From: Armigeres subalbatus
Taxonomy: Eukaryota > Arthropoda > Insecta > Diptera > Culicidae
DNA length: 64,000 nucleotides
Assembly (NCBI RefSeq): GCF_024139115.2
Contig: NC_085140.1
Location: forward strand, 22,474,035-22,538,034
Direction of reading: 5' to 3'
In this document: positions 1 to 13,300 of the stretch, in pieces
Position numbering within the stretch: position 1 is the first letter of the stretch
Layout: the number at the start of each line of letters is the position of its first letter
Position numbers and translations under genes: made by a program
The notes under the pieces: model-generated
Database searches by the model: none
What the model was told of the DNA's origin: nothing
Seen by the model: the letters and a program-made list of their open reading frames with translations, nothing else

Positions 1-134
1 CACTTAAATATTTCATTACTTTTGCACGTTTTTAGTACCATGTATGTTTCCTAAAGTCTATCTGACTACGACGTTTTACCGTTCTTGTACGCTAAGTATA
101 CGAAAAAACGTCCGCTCCAAAACGAACTTTAACA

Positions 135-372
135 TAAGACCTGGAGAATTAGACCCAAACCCAATCGACTCAGCTGCGATGAATTGAGATGATGCCTGTG
201 TGTGCGTGTATGTGTGTATGATGTATGTGCACAAAGATCTTATTAATTTTTCAAGTCCATTATCCGATTGCTCGCCATCGCCACAAGTTGCTTTCGACGA
301 TCCATTTTTTCCGTTAGACAATTTTCCAAATCGGTTATTCTGTTCATGTCAATGGTCAAGTCACTGTTTTGC
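135..372 (+). repeat. Diverged copy of a dispersed repeat with a TG-rich core
   Basis: This stretch resembles two better copies at about 26,508-26,900 and 58,840-59,330. Shared landmarks, in order, are ATCGACTCAG, GAGGTGATG followed by a TGTGTGTATG-type microsatellite, and a segment ending near TTCGACG. The copy is strongly diverged and no ends can be set. The superfamily is not recognised. Confidence 0.4.
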
Positions 373-1133
373 CTTGTTTACTAAAGTTCGCCATTGATGA
401 AAAGGCAATTTTTTATTCCGATCAAATCGAATATTTATATAGAATGAAAATAAATGTAATCCAATGCGAATAATAAGACCAGTCCTACATAAATGCTAAT
501 GTTGCCCAAAGTGCTATTTTCTCAAATGTCGGAATGCCAGTCCGACCTAGGAAATCTCCGAGTGGGGAATTATGTCGATTTTTCAGGGAAAATTATTCGT
601 GCTAGTCACGTGACTGTGATGCGCAAGGCCAAGTAGCAGATAGCCCTTGTCTCTTTCCGGATAATCTATCTTCGCATTTTTGCTCTTCCTGTTTTATTCC
701 AGCATTTTGAAATATGTTTCCTTGCCAAAACAGTTGCTACGTTCAATTTGGGTTGACAAGCCAGGTTTATTGTACCTATTCATTCCGCGCGCACAATTAG
801 GAACAGAAAGTAAATTTTGTGCCATATTCTGCGCAACATAAATTGCTTTCTATAAGATAAAAATTACACTCTGAAAGCCGATTTTCATCATATTGAAGCA
901 ACAAATATTCTGCTTTTGCACTTCGCTTTTAAAAAAATGAGTCCAAATCTTTTTTTTGCTCAAATTCGAGAAAAAAAAATGTTTACATGTGTTTTAGCGC
1001 TGCTGCAAATGGCGGCCATTTTTTGACATTTTTCGATTTTACCGATTTTGTTTTACTCATCGCTAATTTATTGCTTTATTATCTGCCCATGATAACAATA
1101 AATTCCCAACTTTTTGATGACATGTAAGTAAGG
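373..1133. other. Intergenic stretch without recognised features
   Basis: AT-rich sequence with stop codons in all frames and no exon-like segment. It lies downstream of the DOP1 exons and could hold 3' untranslated sequence or a large intron of that gene, but nothing directly supports this. Confidence 0.4.
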
Positions 1134-1135
1134 TA

Positions 1136-2781
1136 TACCTCGATTATATGGACCCTCGATTATATGGACTTCGATTATATGGACTTTTTACCTCGATTAT
1201 ATGGACAATTTTTCTCGCCCAAATTTTTTTTCGTGATTTGGGTTTCTGAAAAGCTATTGAATATTCTATGTCATATTTTACATTGATTTTATATTTATTA
1301 GGGTAAATTGGGGCAGGTAAAGGCCAGTAAGTCATGTTTTCGAACTTATATTCATATAATCCCACATTGAATCATATGTTCGGCTGACTGGATTAATTTA
1401 CCATTTTCACGTTGGAAATGTCGTTGTACTTGTATATTGCATTAATCAACAGCACCTCGGCCACGTCCTTACAAATCTCTGCTATATGAAAACTAGAAGT
1501 GAATTGTCAGTCTGACAGTATGAGAAGCAAGTGATGAAATAAGGTTGACGTATTTAACTGTTCGATCTTTGCTTTAAACCTTTTTCTGCTTTTGGTGCAT
1601 GGAATTACGTGTAGAAGGGCAGATGACGCATTAACATCCAACAAATTCGACCCACGGATTTTGTTAGCAGTATGTCTAGGAAACTGGAAGAGTTTATTTC
1701 AATGTGTGCTAATTTTTTTTTTTTTTGTATGAGCTTGATTATGATTTGAACTGTAAAGAACTGAAAAATCTCTTTAGTCTTTAGTCTTTATATTTAAATA
1801 AGTGTTGTCGAATATCCCTCGGCCGCATTCATATTTGTTCACCACAAGCTTGCGGATTATACTGATGCTTAAGGGCAGGAAAAGAAACTGAATATCCGGA
1901 ATGTGAGTGTTGCTGTTTAAACGTTCAGCAAGCGAGTGATCCTTAAATGCTCATGCAGGATCACTTGGCCAAACATACGCCCGATTTAGAATTTGAATTA
2001 GGTCAATTTTTCTTCAGTCGTTTCAGGTTTAAAAAAATATGGGTTCTGTAGGAAAGTTAACCTTCAACGAGTCAAAGAATTAAATGAGACAATAAAACGA
2101 ACCACAATTTTAGACAGGAAGGGTCAATTGGCACTGGTAGATGGATAGGATCCCTTATTTACATTCATAAAAATTAATCCCTATCAAACGCAACTTGCAA
2201 GTTGCAAGCAGATCGGTTAAAGATAAGTGTCAGAAAAAGAGGCTGATTCTAAGTGTTCTTGTACATATTCAATAATGTATTTTGGCCATATTTTTTGAGC
2301 CCATAGTTCCATCCGGTCAATTTTCAATAGTAGACAATGAAATAATATTCTCCATCCAAATCAGTTTGCTGCGATCAAATAGATTGAGAACAAGTGTCAG
2401 TCCTTTTATATAAAGTTTGTTTTTTTATGCGAATATATAACTTTGCTTTGTTGCTAAAACAGGTAGGCACTGTAGTTAGAATTCCTACAAAAGTATATTA
2501 TTGTGTACATTTTAAGCTTGGCAAACTCTCCATCACTAACGTAATCTTAGAATGGTGTGCAAGTTTGCAACTGGAAAAAAGTTACGTTCTTACAAAAGCT
2601 CATCATCTGCTGAGTTGTCATAAATAGGTCAAAACATGCGAATTAGACTGCAGGAAAATAAATGGATATTTTCTAGTGTATTAAGACTTATTTTCATCGT
2701 ATAACATAAATTTTGAGGAAAAAACATTTGCTTCGATTATATGGACTTTTTTGCATCGAAAAAGTCCATATAATCGAGGTA
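1136..2781. mobile_element. Non-autonomous element with pogo/Tigger-like inverted termini
   Basis: Both ends carry the same inverted sequence (TACCTCGATTATATGGAC at the left, its complement at 2,764-2,781), flanked on each side by TA (1,134-1,135 and 2,782-2,783). A TA duplication is typical of Tc1/mariner and pogo elements, and the terminus resembles the Tigger type. The core CGATTATATGGAC is repeated four times within 1,138-1,206 and again at 2,733-2,746, as expected for multiple transposase binding sites. The interior has no transposase-like frame, so this is a deleted, MITE-like derivative. Family assignment is by terminus resemblance only. Confidence 0.6.
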
Positions 2782-2945
2782 TAGCTGTAGAATAATAACA
2801 CTAAATAAAATTAAAAAAAAATGTTTTAGTATCAAAGTGCGCAGAATTAGGAGCCGCGCAGAATTCGGCACGCTCACGGTAATTCAGAAACTTTCAGAAA
2901 TGATATGCGGAACTCGAATGAACTCATACTATTGCCAGACGGTTT

Positions 2946-3571
2946 CAGGCCATTTGGCCGAATGGTCATTAGGCCGAATGGCCATTAGGCCGAATTAGCA
3001 AAAAGAAGCAAAAAAGTGAAGAATGAGAAGTTCTTTCTTCACTTTACCCCTCCTTCCTTCTCCCTTCTTACATCTTACTTTTTCTATCTGTCGTCTTTTT
3101 CCATCTTCTTCATTTTTTTTCTTTATCGCTCTTTCTTATGTCTTCTCCCAGCTTCTTTTTTCTTTCTGCATTCTTATTCCTTTTTCTTCCTTCATTCGTC
3201 CTCTTCCTTCTTTCTTTCTCTTCTTTTCCCCACCCTTCTTCTTTTATCCTTTTTTTCTTTCTTTCTTGTTGCTTCTTTCTTTCTTCTTGTTTCTTCCTTT
3301 TTTCTTCTTCCTTCTCAATTATTTCTTCTTTCTTTCTTGCTCTTTCCCTCAGCCTTCTTCCTTTTTTCTTCTTTCTACTTCCTTCATCCTTCTTATTTCT
3401 TCCTTCTTCCTTCTTACTTCTTCCTCCTTTTTTCTTCTTCCGTCCTACTTCTTCCTCATTTCGCACTACTCACTTCTCAATCCCCAGTTCTCATTCGGCC
3501 TAATGGTCATTTGGCCTAATGACCGTTCGACCTAGTGACCACTAGACCTAATGGCCTTCAGCCTAATGACC
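2946..3571. repeat. Polypyrimidine block bounded by inverted GGCCGAATGG minisatellites
   Basis: About 440 bases (3,045-3,485) are almost pure C/T on the plus strand. The left edge has three copies of a GGCCGAATGGCCATTA-like unit (2,956-2,995). The right edge has diverged copies in the opposite orientation (3,493-3,571, TTCGGCCTAATGG type). Open frames in this block are by-products of the low-complexity sequence. The same layout recurs at 10,865-12,770. Confidence 0.7.
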
Positions 3572-3774
3572 CAACATCAAATTTTATGATTTGATCGACA
3601 GTTCAATTTCCCGATCGGTTTCATGATTTCCCACATTTTCCCAATATTTTCCCGGTCGGGTCCAATTTCTGATTTTTTCCTGCTTTTTCCGGTTATCCCG
3701 ACTGGATGGATACCCTTTATGACAAACGGCGTACCTCTGTTGTCCGGTAGTCCTGGCAAAAAATTGATTGAAAT

Positions 3775-3990
3775 TTAAGCTGCTAAGAGCAAAAATGTAA
3801 AAAAGTACGTTTTTCCATACTTATTTCCTAATAAATTACGCGTTGTGAAAAGCGAGGACGCAACCAATCGAGCCCATATTTTGCACATGGTGGTTAGGGT
3901 CCCAAAACGATTCAGAAAAATCTTGATCTCACTCGATTGGATGAAGTTTGCGTTTTTCCATACAACTGCGCCCCAATAACTAATCTTGTT
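3775..3990 (-). repeat. Dispersed repeat, inverted copy of 30,390-30,605
   Basis: Read on the minus strand, this segment matches 30,390-30,605 over about 210 bases: TGGGGCGCAGTTGTATGG, then a GATTCTGAATCGTTTTGGGA-like stretch, ATATGGGCTCGATTGGTTGC, and a poly-A-like AAAAAAGTACG near the end. Two members in one window point to a dispersed family. No coding capacity or clear termini are visible. Confidence 0.6.
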
Positions 3991-4168
3991 TTCGATGACA
4001 CAATTTTGACTTTTGCGGAACTGAATCAGTCCATAGCAAATGCGAATTGTACGTCAAACTGGCCATTATCAAACGGACGTATGTTTTCATCTTTACATAA
4101 CGATTTTTTATATTAAGCTATCATGTACCTAGCTTGTTTAAAATTTTGATAATAATTATGTTACTTAC
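3991..4168. other. DOP1 intron sequence after the last recognised exon
   Basis: The donor GTAAGT of the last recognised DOP1 exon starts at 4,168 on the minus strand. No acceptor followed by a Dopey-like C-terminus was found between here and position 1, so the terminal exon is probably outside the window. Confidence 0.5.
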
Positions 4169-4310
4169 CGGTGAATGTGACGTGTATCGGAAGTCCATCA
4201 ACTGCGATATTCGGGTCACGTGCGGTATAAAAGCAATACTTTTCGCTTCATCGTAGCTTCCCGGCCTTAGCAAGTGCTCGTTTTGGCTACTGACGAACGC
4301 CCAGCGGTAC
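4169..4310 (-). CDS. DOP1: DOP1 coding exon 8 (last one recognised)
   Basis: Acceptor GGCCTTTTAG at 4,311, then YRWAFVSSQNEHLLRPGSYD and a block ending RYTSHSP. Donor CACCG|GTAAGT at 4,168 in phase 0, so at least one more coding exon should follow beyond the recognised sequence. Confidence 0.85.
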
Positions 4311-7300
4311 CTAAAAGGCCATTGAAAACATCATTATATATTCAGTAGACCAGCCTAGAAAATAAAACGAATCAGCGGGAAGGGATACCTACATTTGGAA
4401 GTGCGGGAGAATGGTCGCTGGGAGGACACAACCCAGCTCCAGCAGCTTGGCGGTTTCCAGCTGTACCATTCTCCAGTGCGGATGCCCGTACGAGTACAGT
4501 CCGTTGTTTGTGTTGGTTACCCACGCCGTGTCCAATCCAGACAGCATCCGAATATGTTGGCTGAAACAGGAGGATAACGAACTATCAGTTAGAAAAGCTG
4601 AACATTCATCTCTGGCATGGATGAGGTCCCTGATCATGGAGCGCAATTTTCCCTAAACCATCGCCCTAGAGTTTGGACCAAGTTCTTACCTCGATTGCGA
4701 CCTGTTTGAACATTGGGAACAGTGATCGGAGCAGTAAAGAAAAAGAGACAAAATATCGACAGGTGAAAATTCGAACATTTCTTTGGTGCAAAATTTTGAA
4801 AGCCCAACAGGGGAAAGCAAATATTCTACTGTCAACGAGAATGTTTTTGTGTTTGTGGATGTTTTCCTCTGTAGATGTAGACTCAGAGTTTGAAACGATA
4901 GGCGAATTATATTTACAGAAGCTTGCGTATTAGATGCTGATAAGAGTTTCGATGTATTTGAACTACTGGTAGCGTAAAGTTTAGACAAAGGTATTAAATA
5001 GAGAAAAATGCATAATAAATTTCCTATGCTACTTACCTAAATTCCTCAGTATCTGTCATCAGTTCTTGTTCGATGGAAAGGAACACCTGAACCATTTCGG
5101 CGATGATGATCGGCCAGAGACTAGTTACGTTGTCGGCCGACATCCGCAAAAGTAGCACCCGGAAACAGAGGAATACCGCCGACTGTATAAGGGGTACAAC
5201 CTGGGGTAGTCTTAGGCTGTTGGCAAGTTGTTCTACAAAATGCGGTATTATCACGATATGCAAGGTAGACGATTGTGCAAAGTAAATATTACCTTGAATC
5301 TCCGGCATATATTTGTGGTACTGATCCACTTCACTGCAGAAAATGACGAAGGCCAATCGCTTCAATAGCAGAGCCCGTTGTTCATATTCCTGCTCCTTAG
5401 AAGTGAATATGTTTAGCGATCCGGTTTGTGCTAGTGGCAAGCGATCTGAAAGAAACAACAAAAGACTTAGACAATTCTTCCTAAAAGAATGAAGAAGTGA
5501 AACGCACTCATAAGATCTCTAAAAGTGGTATTATCACAGGTCATCAAACTATCGAGGATAGTTTTCCAGTAGGGCAAGCAGCGGCTGTCAAACTGGAAGA
5601 AGGTTGCATCCAGCAACAGATCAAGGGCGTCCTTTCTCCATGCCTTCCGAGTATACTGTTGGAACGAACAATCGGTTTATAAGGTCATACATTACAATTA
5701 TGGTTCATGTTAATTTTACCTGATAGGTACTCAAACTCGCCAGCAAGTGAGAGCACGCGTGGAACGTCGGAATGTTCTTTACCGTGTGAGTTTTTAGATA
5801 AGGCACAATGTTGTACATAACGCCGGTCACCACCGCGGTTACCTTGTCCTTCTCCTGGGAACTAAAGACCACGTCTAACAACGGCGCGAGAATGCTTGCC
5901 AGAATCTAAAAGTAAATTATTATTTCCAAAGCATAATCAAACTATCAATTAACATTTACCGATTGCGCCTGAATGGAGTAGTGCTGATTGGATGGCATCA
6001 GCAGCCCGTCCTTAGTGCTCTCGATCGAGCTAAACTCTTCCTTCACCGAGAGATTTCGCCGCAGCCAGGTGGTTTGTTCCAAACACGAACCCGCCACATT
6101 GGAGATGGCTTCCACCAACCGCTGCGTGACGTCGTGCAGATCCCGTAGATCCTTTTTATCCGCAAAAGGAATCACCGAACACCGCTGAACAAACTCGTTC
6201 AGGATGGATAGAGCGACGAATTGGGCCGGTATTTGTAGCGAGAGGCAGTCTTTGAGCAAAGCATACAGTGAACTCCAGCAGTCATTGAAATGGGCTTGAG
6301 CAACGCTCTGCAGGTAAAAGAACAACAACTCTAGGGCGCTGACCTCGATGTTGAACCCAACGGGAGGTTGGTAGATTTGTGGGGGAGATTTTATGACTTG
6401 GTGCATGGTTTGGATGAACGAATCAACCGACATGATCCGAATACCGGAAATTAACTTGACGAGCAAAAGTTGATTCTCGTTCGCTTGAGGTAATGCTTTG
6501 GCCATGACCTCGAAGAAATCGATGCCGTCGGCGCTACCGTCGGCCGAGATGCTGTCTATTGGAATTGCGGTGTTGAATATGTCACTACTCCGTTCGTACC
6601 AAGCGACAGAAATGGCAGTGAGAAAGTTTGTGCCGTAGTGCAGTGAGATTGGACTAAGAAATTCTAGCAGCTGGTGCTTCACGTGTCGGAACTCGCTAAT
6701 GCTGGTTTCCCAGAGCGTGGCAATGGTGATAATGATGCGGGGCAGATGACTAAGGATTGCAGTTCTGGCAACTTTTTGGTGACTATTTTTGGCTTGGTTC
6801 TCGTTCAAAAGAGAGGAAGAGAGAAACACGTTCACGATACTGTTAATGATTTGACCGGAGTTAGTAGACGGGGAAGTAAGATTGCTCGAGGGACTGAAAA
6901 CGTTCGCCAGGGAGATTTGCTGGGAGCTGTCTAACAGACAGTAGTGCGATAATACTGTGATGGCCTCCAGCTGGGACACAATGTAATCGGTACACTGGTT
7001 GTGAATCCTATCCCGTTTGGTGATGCGGTCCAAGTTTGCACACAGCTGGTGGATAATGCTGATGACGATGTTGGTCAGATTGTTCAAGGGGAGATAGGTG
7101 AGGCAGGATGTTATCATGTCGGTCCAACTTTTATGGATGTGTTTCAACTTATCCGAATGCAGCGCAGATAAGACAGCCGATAAGAACATGGGTTGTTGAC
7201 TAACCAGCTGATTAGGAATGTACTTGTAGATGCGTTTGTTCTCGGGGGCATGTCGCGTCGGAGAGTTGCTGGAAAGGACGTTCTTGATGCCCTCATTGAA

Positions 7301-10300
7301 TCGTTCGTCATTTCTCTGAATCATGATTTCATGTTCTAATTTGATTACGGCTAAAATAAGATTGAGCAGTTCGATCTGGTAGGCTTCTGCGTAGAGACGG
7401 GAACTTTCCGGATCGTTGAAAACTAAGATCTCGTCGGAGTAAGTGTAACATTGAGGCGACGTGAAATAATTGACCGACGACGTCAAGCAGTACAGAAGAA
7501 TTTTCTGAACTTTGCATTTCTCCATCAGATCGGCGATGTAATTTGCCAAGTTTTTACCGACATCCTTGACGATTGTCAGGAGTTCAGAGAAAATTTTAGT
7601 CATCAGTTTTATACATTCCAGTTGAATTTTGGAGTTCCCATTCAGATCGTCTTTGGAGGGTTGAGCCTTCAGCTCTTCGTCCTTTTGATAATAGCTTCGA
7701 GTATAGTAAAGTAAAAGCGTCACGATGACCTCCAAGTACATACATCCTCTGTACATGCTTTGATACTCAGCTTCGTCGTGTCCATCAGTAAAATTTTTGC
7801 CAAAAACGTTCCTTCGATGCCGTACCAGTAAGTTCCGAATCTGACTGCTCGTAACCGAAGTTGTAACGGAAAGGCAAAGGAAGAACCTGTTATCATTCAC
7901 TAAAATATTCTTCAACGTCTCCAAGGTGTAAAGAATCTGTTTGGTATTGAATATCGATTCATAAATTAGGAAATGGGTGTGGAACGGATATAATTTGGAC
8001 AAATTTCTCCAGTTCTTACGACGACCAAATCCAAACAGCTCGCCATCTCTGGCCTTGGCGCTGTCCTTGCTATTGCTGCTACTACGTTGCGAATCGCCCC
8101 CGAAGACGCTGCCGCTCGAGGGCGTTTCCGAAGCAGTCGCTGGGGGATCTCCCGGTCCTGTTCCAAACACAATTTCTGCATCGTTCCCCGTTGCTGTGAT
8201 GGATGACGATGCATTGGACGTTAACGAATAGTTTAGAGTGCGCTCGGACAGCGTTGACACAAAGCCCTCATCATCCATTGACATCCCGCCCGAAGCGCTG
8301 GAAGAGATAAGGTAGGTTTTTCTATTCTTGAATCGGTCACCCGATATGCTGACAAAGTCCTTGATGGGACCGTCTTCTACGTACCGTTTGATTGTTTCAG
8401 TATCGTAAAAACCCGCTGCCGTCGTGGATCGGCTGTAGCTACCCTCACTCAATCGGCCCTTCTTTCGTTCGAAATCTCCGTCACTTGCTTCGTCAATGTC
8501 CGAAGTTGACCTATGGAATTCTTTCTTATCGATTCCATTTGGAAGCGATCCCGACTCCACGGCACTCGGTTCGCAGTCGATCAATCCCATCGAATTAGAT
8601 CTGTTTCGCAACGCTTTAGGGCTCTTCCCGTTCAGTTCCTTCTCCAGTGGGTTTATAATGAACGAGATCTTGGTGAAGTTATCGTCTGTTGCTGCAGTTG
8701 CTGCCACTTCCTTTGAACTGTCGCTCGTTATGTAATTCGATACTTGGCTGCTGTTGGCCTTTGAGCCGATTGAGACTCCGAATATTTTCTTTTGAATGGT
8801 CCTAATTGGACTACGTTTTTTACTCAGTACGTTATCCATGTGATATCGGATGCACCCATCTTCGGAACTCACAGCGAAGCATTCTTTGTCCAGAAACGAG
8901 TCTCCGTCCGCTACGAGATCTTTCTCCCATTCACTGCCGGTGTCGTTATCCTGTTTGTATCGTTTCGTGTAGATGATGCTCATCCGTTTTGTACTTTCAT
9001 TCAGCAGGATCTTTAGCAAAGGTTTCAAAATTCGTCCCATGTCCCCTCGAACCAATGCTTCCTGTAGCCACTTTGAAACAGTGACCTGCATCGACAAATT
9101 GCTCGGCAATGTTAGCACGTCCAAGATCAGGAATAACAACTTTTCAAACTCTTTCCCATGATGGGTATCACGACCGAGCTTCCAGAGAAGTTGGAATCGT
9201 CGAAATTCTGCTGGTTCGATTTTTAGTTCCGTAGTCGACAGAGCCGGAATGGACCAAAACACGTGCAGATTATGACGGTCCGATCCACTATTTTCTCTCT
9301 GCGGCACGATTACCTTGCTTATGATGACATCTTCGGTGAACTTCGGATCTAAGCAGCTGTGTATTCGGTACAGCAGTACACTGATGTTTCGAGCTTCGGA
9401 GCGTCCTGCTTCCAGATGGTTCCACAGCATACTCGTTAGCACCTGGAACACCTTTGTTTTCTTCTCCAGGTAAAGCACGTGGGACAACTTCAGCAAGGGC
9501 ATCATCATCACAAACGTTGTACCGGAACTGCTGGATTTGGGCTTTCGATCATTTGTCCGCAGTAAACTGATCATGTCGATCAGAGTCTGCGCGGCAGACA
9601 GTTGTGTGTCCAAATCCCCGATGAACGCAGCCAAAATAGTCAGTGCTTTTAACCAGCCTGGTATGTTATCACATTTTCATTAAAACCACTATCGTTTCCG
9701 TAGCTCGGAAAAGATGACATTTCCGTCAGTACGTTGCATGCCAGTTTGAGAGCACTTCTTAGCGATTCCGATATCCTGGCATTGATCACTCGTTTAAGCT
9801 TCTCATTGCTCTCCAAAAGAGAATCTATTTCATATATGCCTCGTTTCGTACCGGTATCTGTCGCACTCCACTGCTCAAACACTTCACTATTTCGTTCACG
9901 ATCTATCGTCTTCGCCAAAATCGCTTTCAACTTTTTACTATCGGACACCCCCACAATCTTCAAGGTCTGGAAAGTGTCCTCGAGCTCAGGCTGCAGTGCA
10001 TTTATCACATACACGTCGTCGTTCAACAAACACTTGCTATCGCTCGGATTTATGAAGAGGTTGTCTTGCAAGCTAACCTGTTCCGACGATGATGCCGAAC
10101 TTCCCATCGATTCCACATTCGATCCATCGAAGATCTGCCGGCACACGTAAAGTTCATAGAACAACACATACTGTTTGATACACTTCTCTAAAATAGGACA
10201 ATCTGGCAGCTGGGCCGGTGCAATCTGCCTCGTAACCTTAATCACAATATCCGACTGGACGTCCTCCTTGTCGCTGTTCAGACTCTGCCGCTCCTCCTGA

Positions 10301-13300
10301 CTCGATTCACCTCCAGTGACATCTTCGTTCTTCAAATTGGGCGTTGAGCTTGCCGTGGCAATCGTCGTGTGCGATCCACTCGCCCCGTTGGACATTACGC
10401 TTACATTGGCGGTACTTTTGCTCGCCGACGTGCTCTGATCCAGATCACTCAACTTGGTGTAGGATTTGGATTTCTTCGATTTTTTGCTGTACTTCCCCTT
10501 CTTGTTCAGGCCCTGGCTGGAGCTCGATCGAGTGAAGGAACTGTCCTGAACTACCTGAAGAGAGGTTTCGTGGATCTTCGAGTCTGAATTACTCTTTTCG
10601 AGCGAAACTGTTTCCTTTGCTTCCTGGCCTTCCGTGGTAACACTATTGCTGCGGGTGCTGATCGATAGGTCAAGTACCTTCTCCGACCTGGTAGATTGGA
10701 AGAGATGAAGACAAAGTAATGAAATCGAATATCAAAAGAATAATTTCAAAGAATTTTATAATAACTTGTTTGAGTGAATTCCATAGACCAGAGGTTCCCA
10801 ATTGTTTGTGGACATGTGACCACTTAGCAGAATCCCATATTGCTTGTGACACATAGGGCTGACTACTCCTAAGAAAGTTTCAAAAAGCCGAAAGTATCAG
10901 AAGGCTAAAATATGTATCTAAAAGCTGAAATTTATGAGTTGAAATGAATCCCAAGCAAACGAGTTATTGTACCAACCGTTTTGAGTGGTTGAATAGTGAA
11001 TAATGAATAAAGAATGAAGAACAGAGAATGAAAAACAAAGAATAAATAAAAGAGAATAAAGAAGAAGAATAAAGAATAAAAAATAAAAAATGAAGAATTA
11101 GGTATAAAAAATAAAGAAAAAAAATAAAAAAATAAAGAATAAAGATTAAAGAATAAAAATTGCACAGAAAAGAAGGAAGGAAGAAAAAAGAAGGAAGGAA
11201 GAAAAAAGAAGGGTGAAAGAAAAAAGATGAAAGCTTAAAGAAATAACATAGGAGAAGGAAGAATAAAAAAAATAAGATAAAGATGAAAGAAAGAATAATG
11301 ATAAAACAAGATAAAAAAGGAAGACAGATGGAAAAAGGAAGAAAAAGACGGAAGAAGGAAGAAAGAAGACGGAAGAAGAGAGAAAGAAGACGGAAGAATG
11401 GAGAAAAAAAACGACGAAAGATTGAAGAAAGTGCCTAGAAGAAGGAAGAAGAAAAAAGTAAGATAAAGATGGAAGAAGGATTAATGATGAAGCAAGAAGA
11501 AACAAGGAAGAAGGAAGAATAAAGATGAAAGAATGGAGAAAGAAGAAAGAACAAGAATGGAAAGAAGGTAGAAGAAAGAAAGAGAAAAGAGGAAGGAAAA
11601 GGACAAGGAAAAAAGAAATTGAAGGGAGAAAGAAAACTGGACGAAAGAAGGAGGGGACAAGGAAGAAGGAAGAAAAGAAAGAAGGAAGGACGAAAGAAAG
11701 AAGAAGAAAAAGGATGAACTAATGAAGAAAGAAGAAGGAAGAAGGTAGAATGAAGAAACAATAGTGTATAGAGAATAGGAATGATAAAAAAGAAAGAATA
11801 AACTAGGAAAAGGAAGAAGGTAAAGAAAAGAAGACACAAAGGAAGAAGGTAGAAGCACAGATAAACAGACGTCTCACTCAACATAAGTTCCATCGTTCAC
11901 TTTTTCAACGGTAGATTCAATTTTTTGAAGGTGGTTAATCGGCCACCGATGGCGCTTCCATCGATTTTGCTTGTGTTTGACGTTTCCACACTACCGCCAT
12001 CTGGTTGCCGATTGTCCACTCACAGTGAATTTAGCATTGGGCGATAATGTTTCCGTGACGATGATTTGAATTGCATTTTGTTCTAAGTGAGACGTCTGTT
12101 TCTCTGTGGTAGAAGGAAGAAAAAACAAGGAAAAGAGAGAAGGATTAAAAAGGAAAAAAAAGAAAAAATAATGAAACGGAAGAAATAAGAAAACAAAAGA
12201 GAAGAATGAAGAAAGAAGATAAAAAACTTAAGGAAGAAGAAAACTGAAAAAAGAAGTAGCAGGAAGAAAGAAGGAATAATTAAAGCGGAAGAAGGAAATA
12301 GGAACAAGGAAGGCGGAATTAAGAAGGAAGAACTAAGAAGAAAGAAGGTAGAACGAAGAAGGAACTAAAAAGGGTTGAAAAAGAAAGAAGGCAGAAGGAA
12401 GAAAAAATGAGGGAATAAAAAAGAAGGAAGAATGATGTAGGTAGAAAGAAGGAAGAAGAGAAGAATTAAGAATGAAAAATAAGAAAATTATCTTGGCAAG
12501 AATCTCTTGTACCTTTCTATGTTACCTCCATTTTTTTTTTGAGCTGTACAGACTAAAAAGAGAATTCCACATGAAAATGGAAAGACAACAAGAAGTCGCA
12601 AGAAGGTTCCGGATCATTTTAGTTTGTGCCCTTATTAACGTCAAATATGAATTCTTCCACTAAAATCGGTTTCTCACGATTTTCCAGCCTTTTGTTATTT
12701 CAGCCTTATACCTTACATGTTACTTTTTCAGCCTTTCTTGTTCAGCCTTAGGAGTTTTCAGCCTTATGTGGAAGTCCCAAATTGCTGCATACATGTTCTT
12801 CTTCTTCTTCTTATCGGCATTACATCCCCACACTGGGACAGAGTTACGCCTCGCAGCTTAGTGTTCATTAAGCACTTCCACAGTTATTAACTGCGAGGTT
12901 TCTAAGCCAAGTTACCATTTTTGCATTCGTATATCATGAGGCTAACACGATAATACTTTTATGCCCAGGAAAGTCGAGACAATTTTCAATCCGAAACTTG
13001 CCTAGATCGGGCACCGGGAATCGAACCCAGCCACCCTCAGCATGGTCTTGCCTTGTAGCCGCGCGTCTTACCGCACGGGCTGCATACATCATTGTACCTA
13101 TTTACTAAAATCCCAACATTGTTTTATCTTATTTGGATTGAATTTATGTTGGATTTAAATTGGATTTGAATTAGTTTTGAATTGGATTTTGATTGAATTT
13201 AGATTGCGTTTGGATTGGATTTGTAAATAAATTAGATTTGCCAACAATTTTTATTCTATTTGGATTGGATTTGGATTTGAATTGTATTTGGATTGGATTC

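Noticed and set aside
3016..3535. Several overlapping open frames of 118-170 codons
   Set aside because: They lie in the polypyrimidine block, encode Phe/Ser/Leu or Lys/Glu runs and occur on both strands; products of low-complexity DNA.
6674..6934. Plus-strand frames across the DOP1 exons
   Set aside because: Shadows of the minus-strand gene, without splice or start support.
11146..11893. Open frames of 119-152 codons rich in Phe, Leu and Ser
   Set aside because: Same cause, in the polypurine tract of the DOP1 intron.
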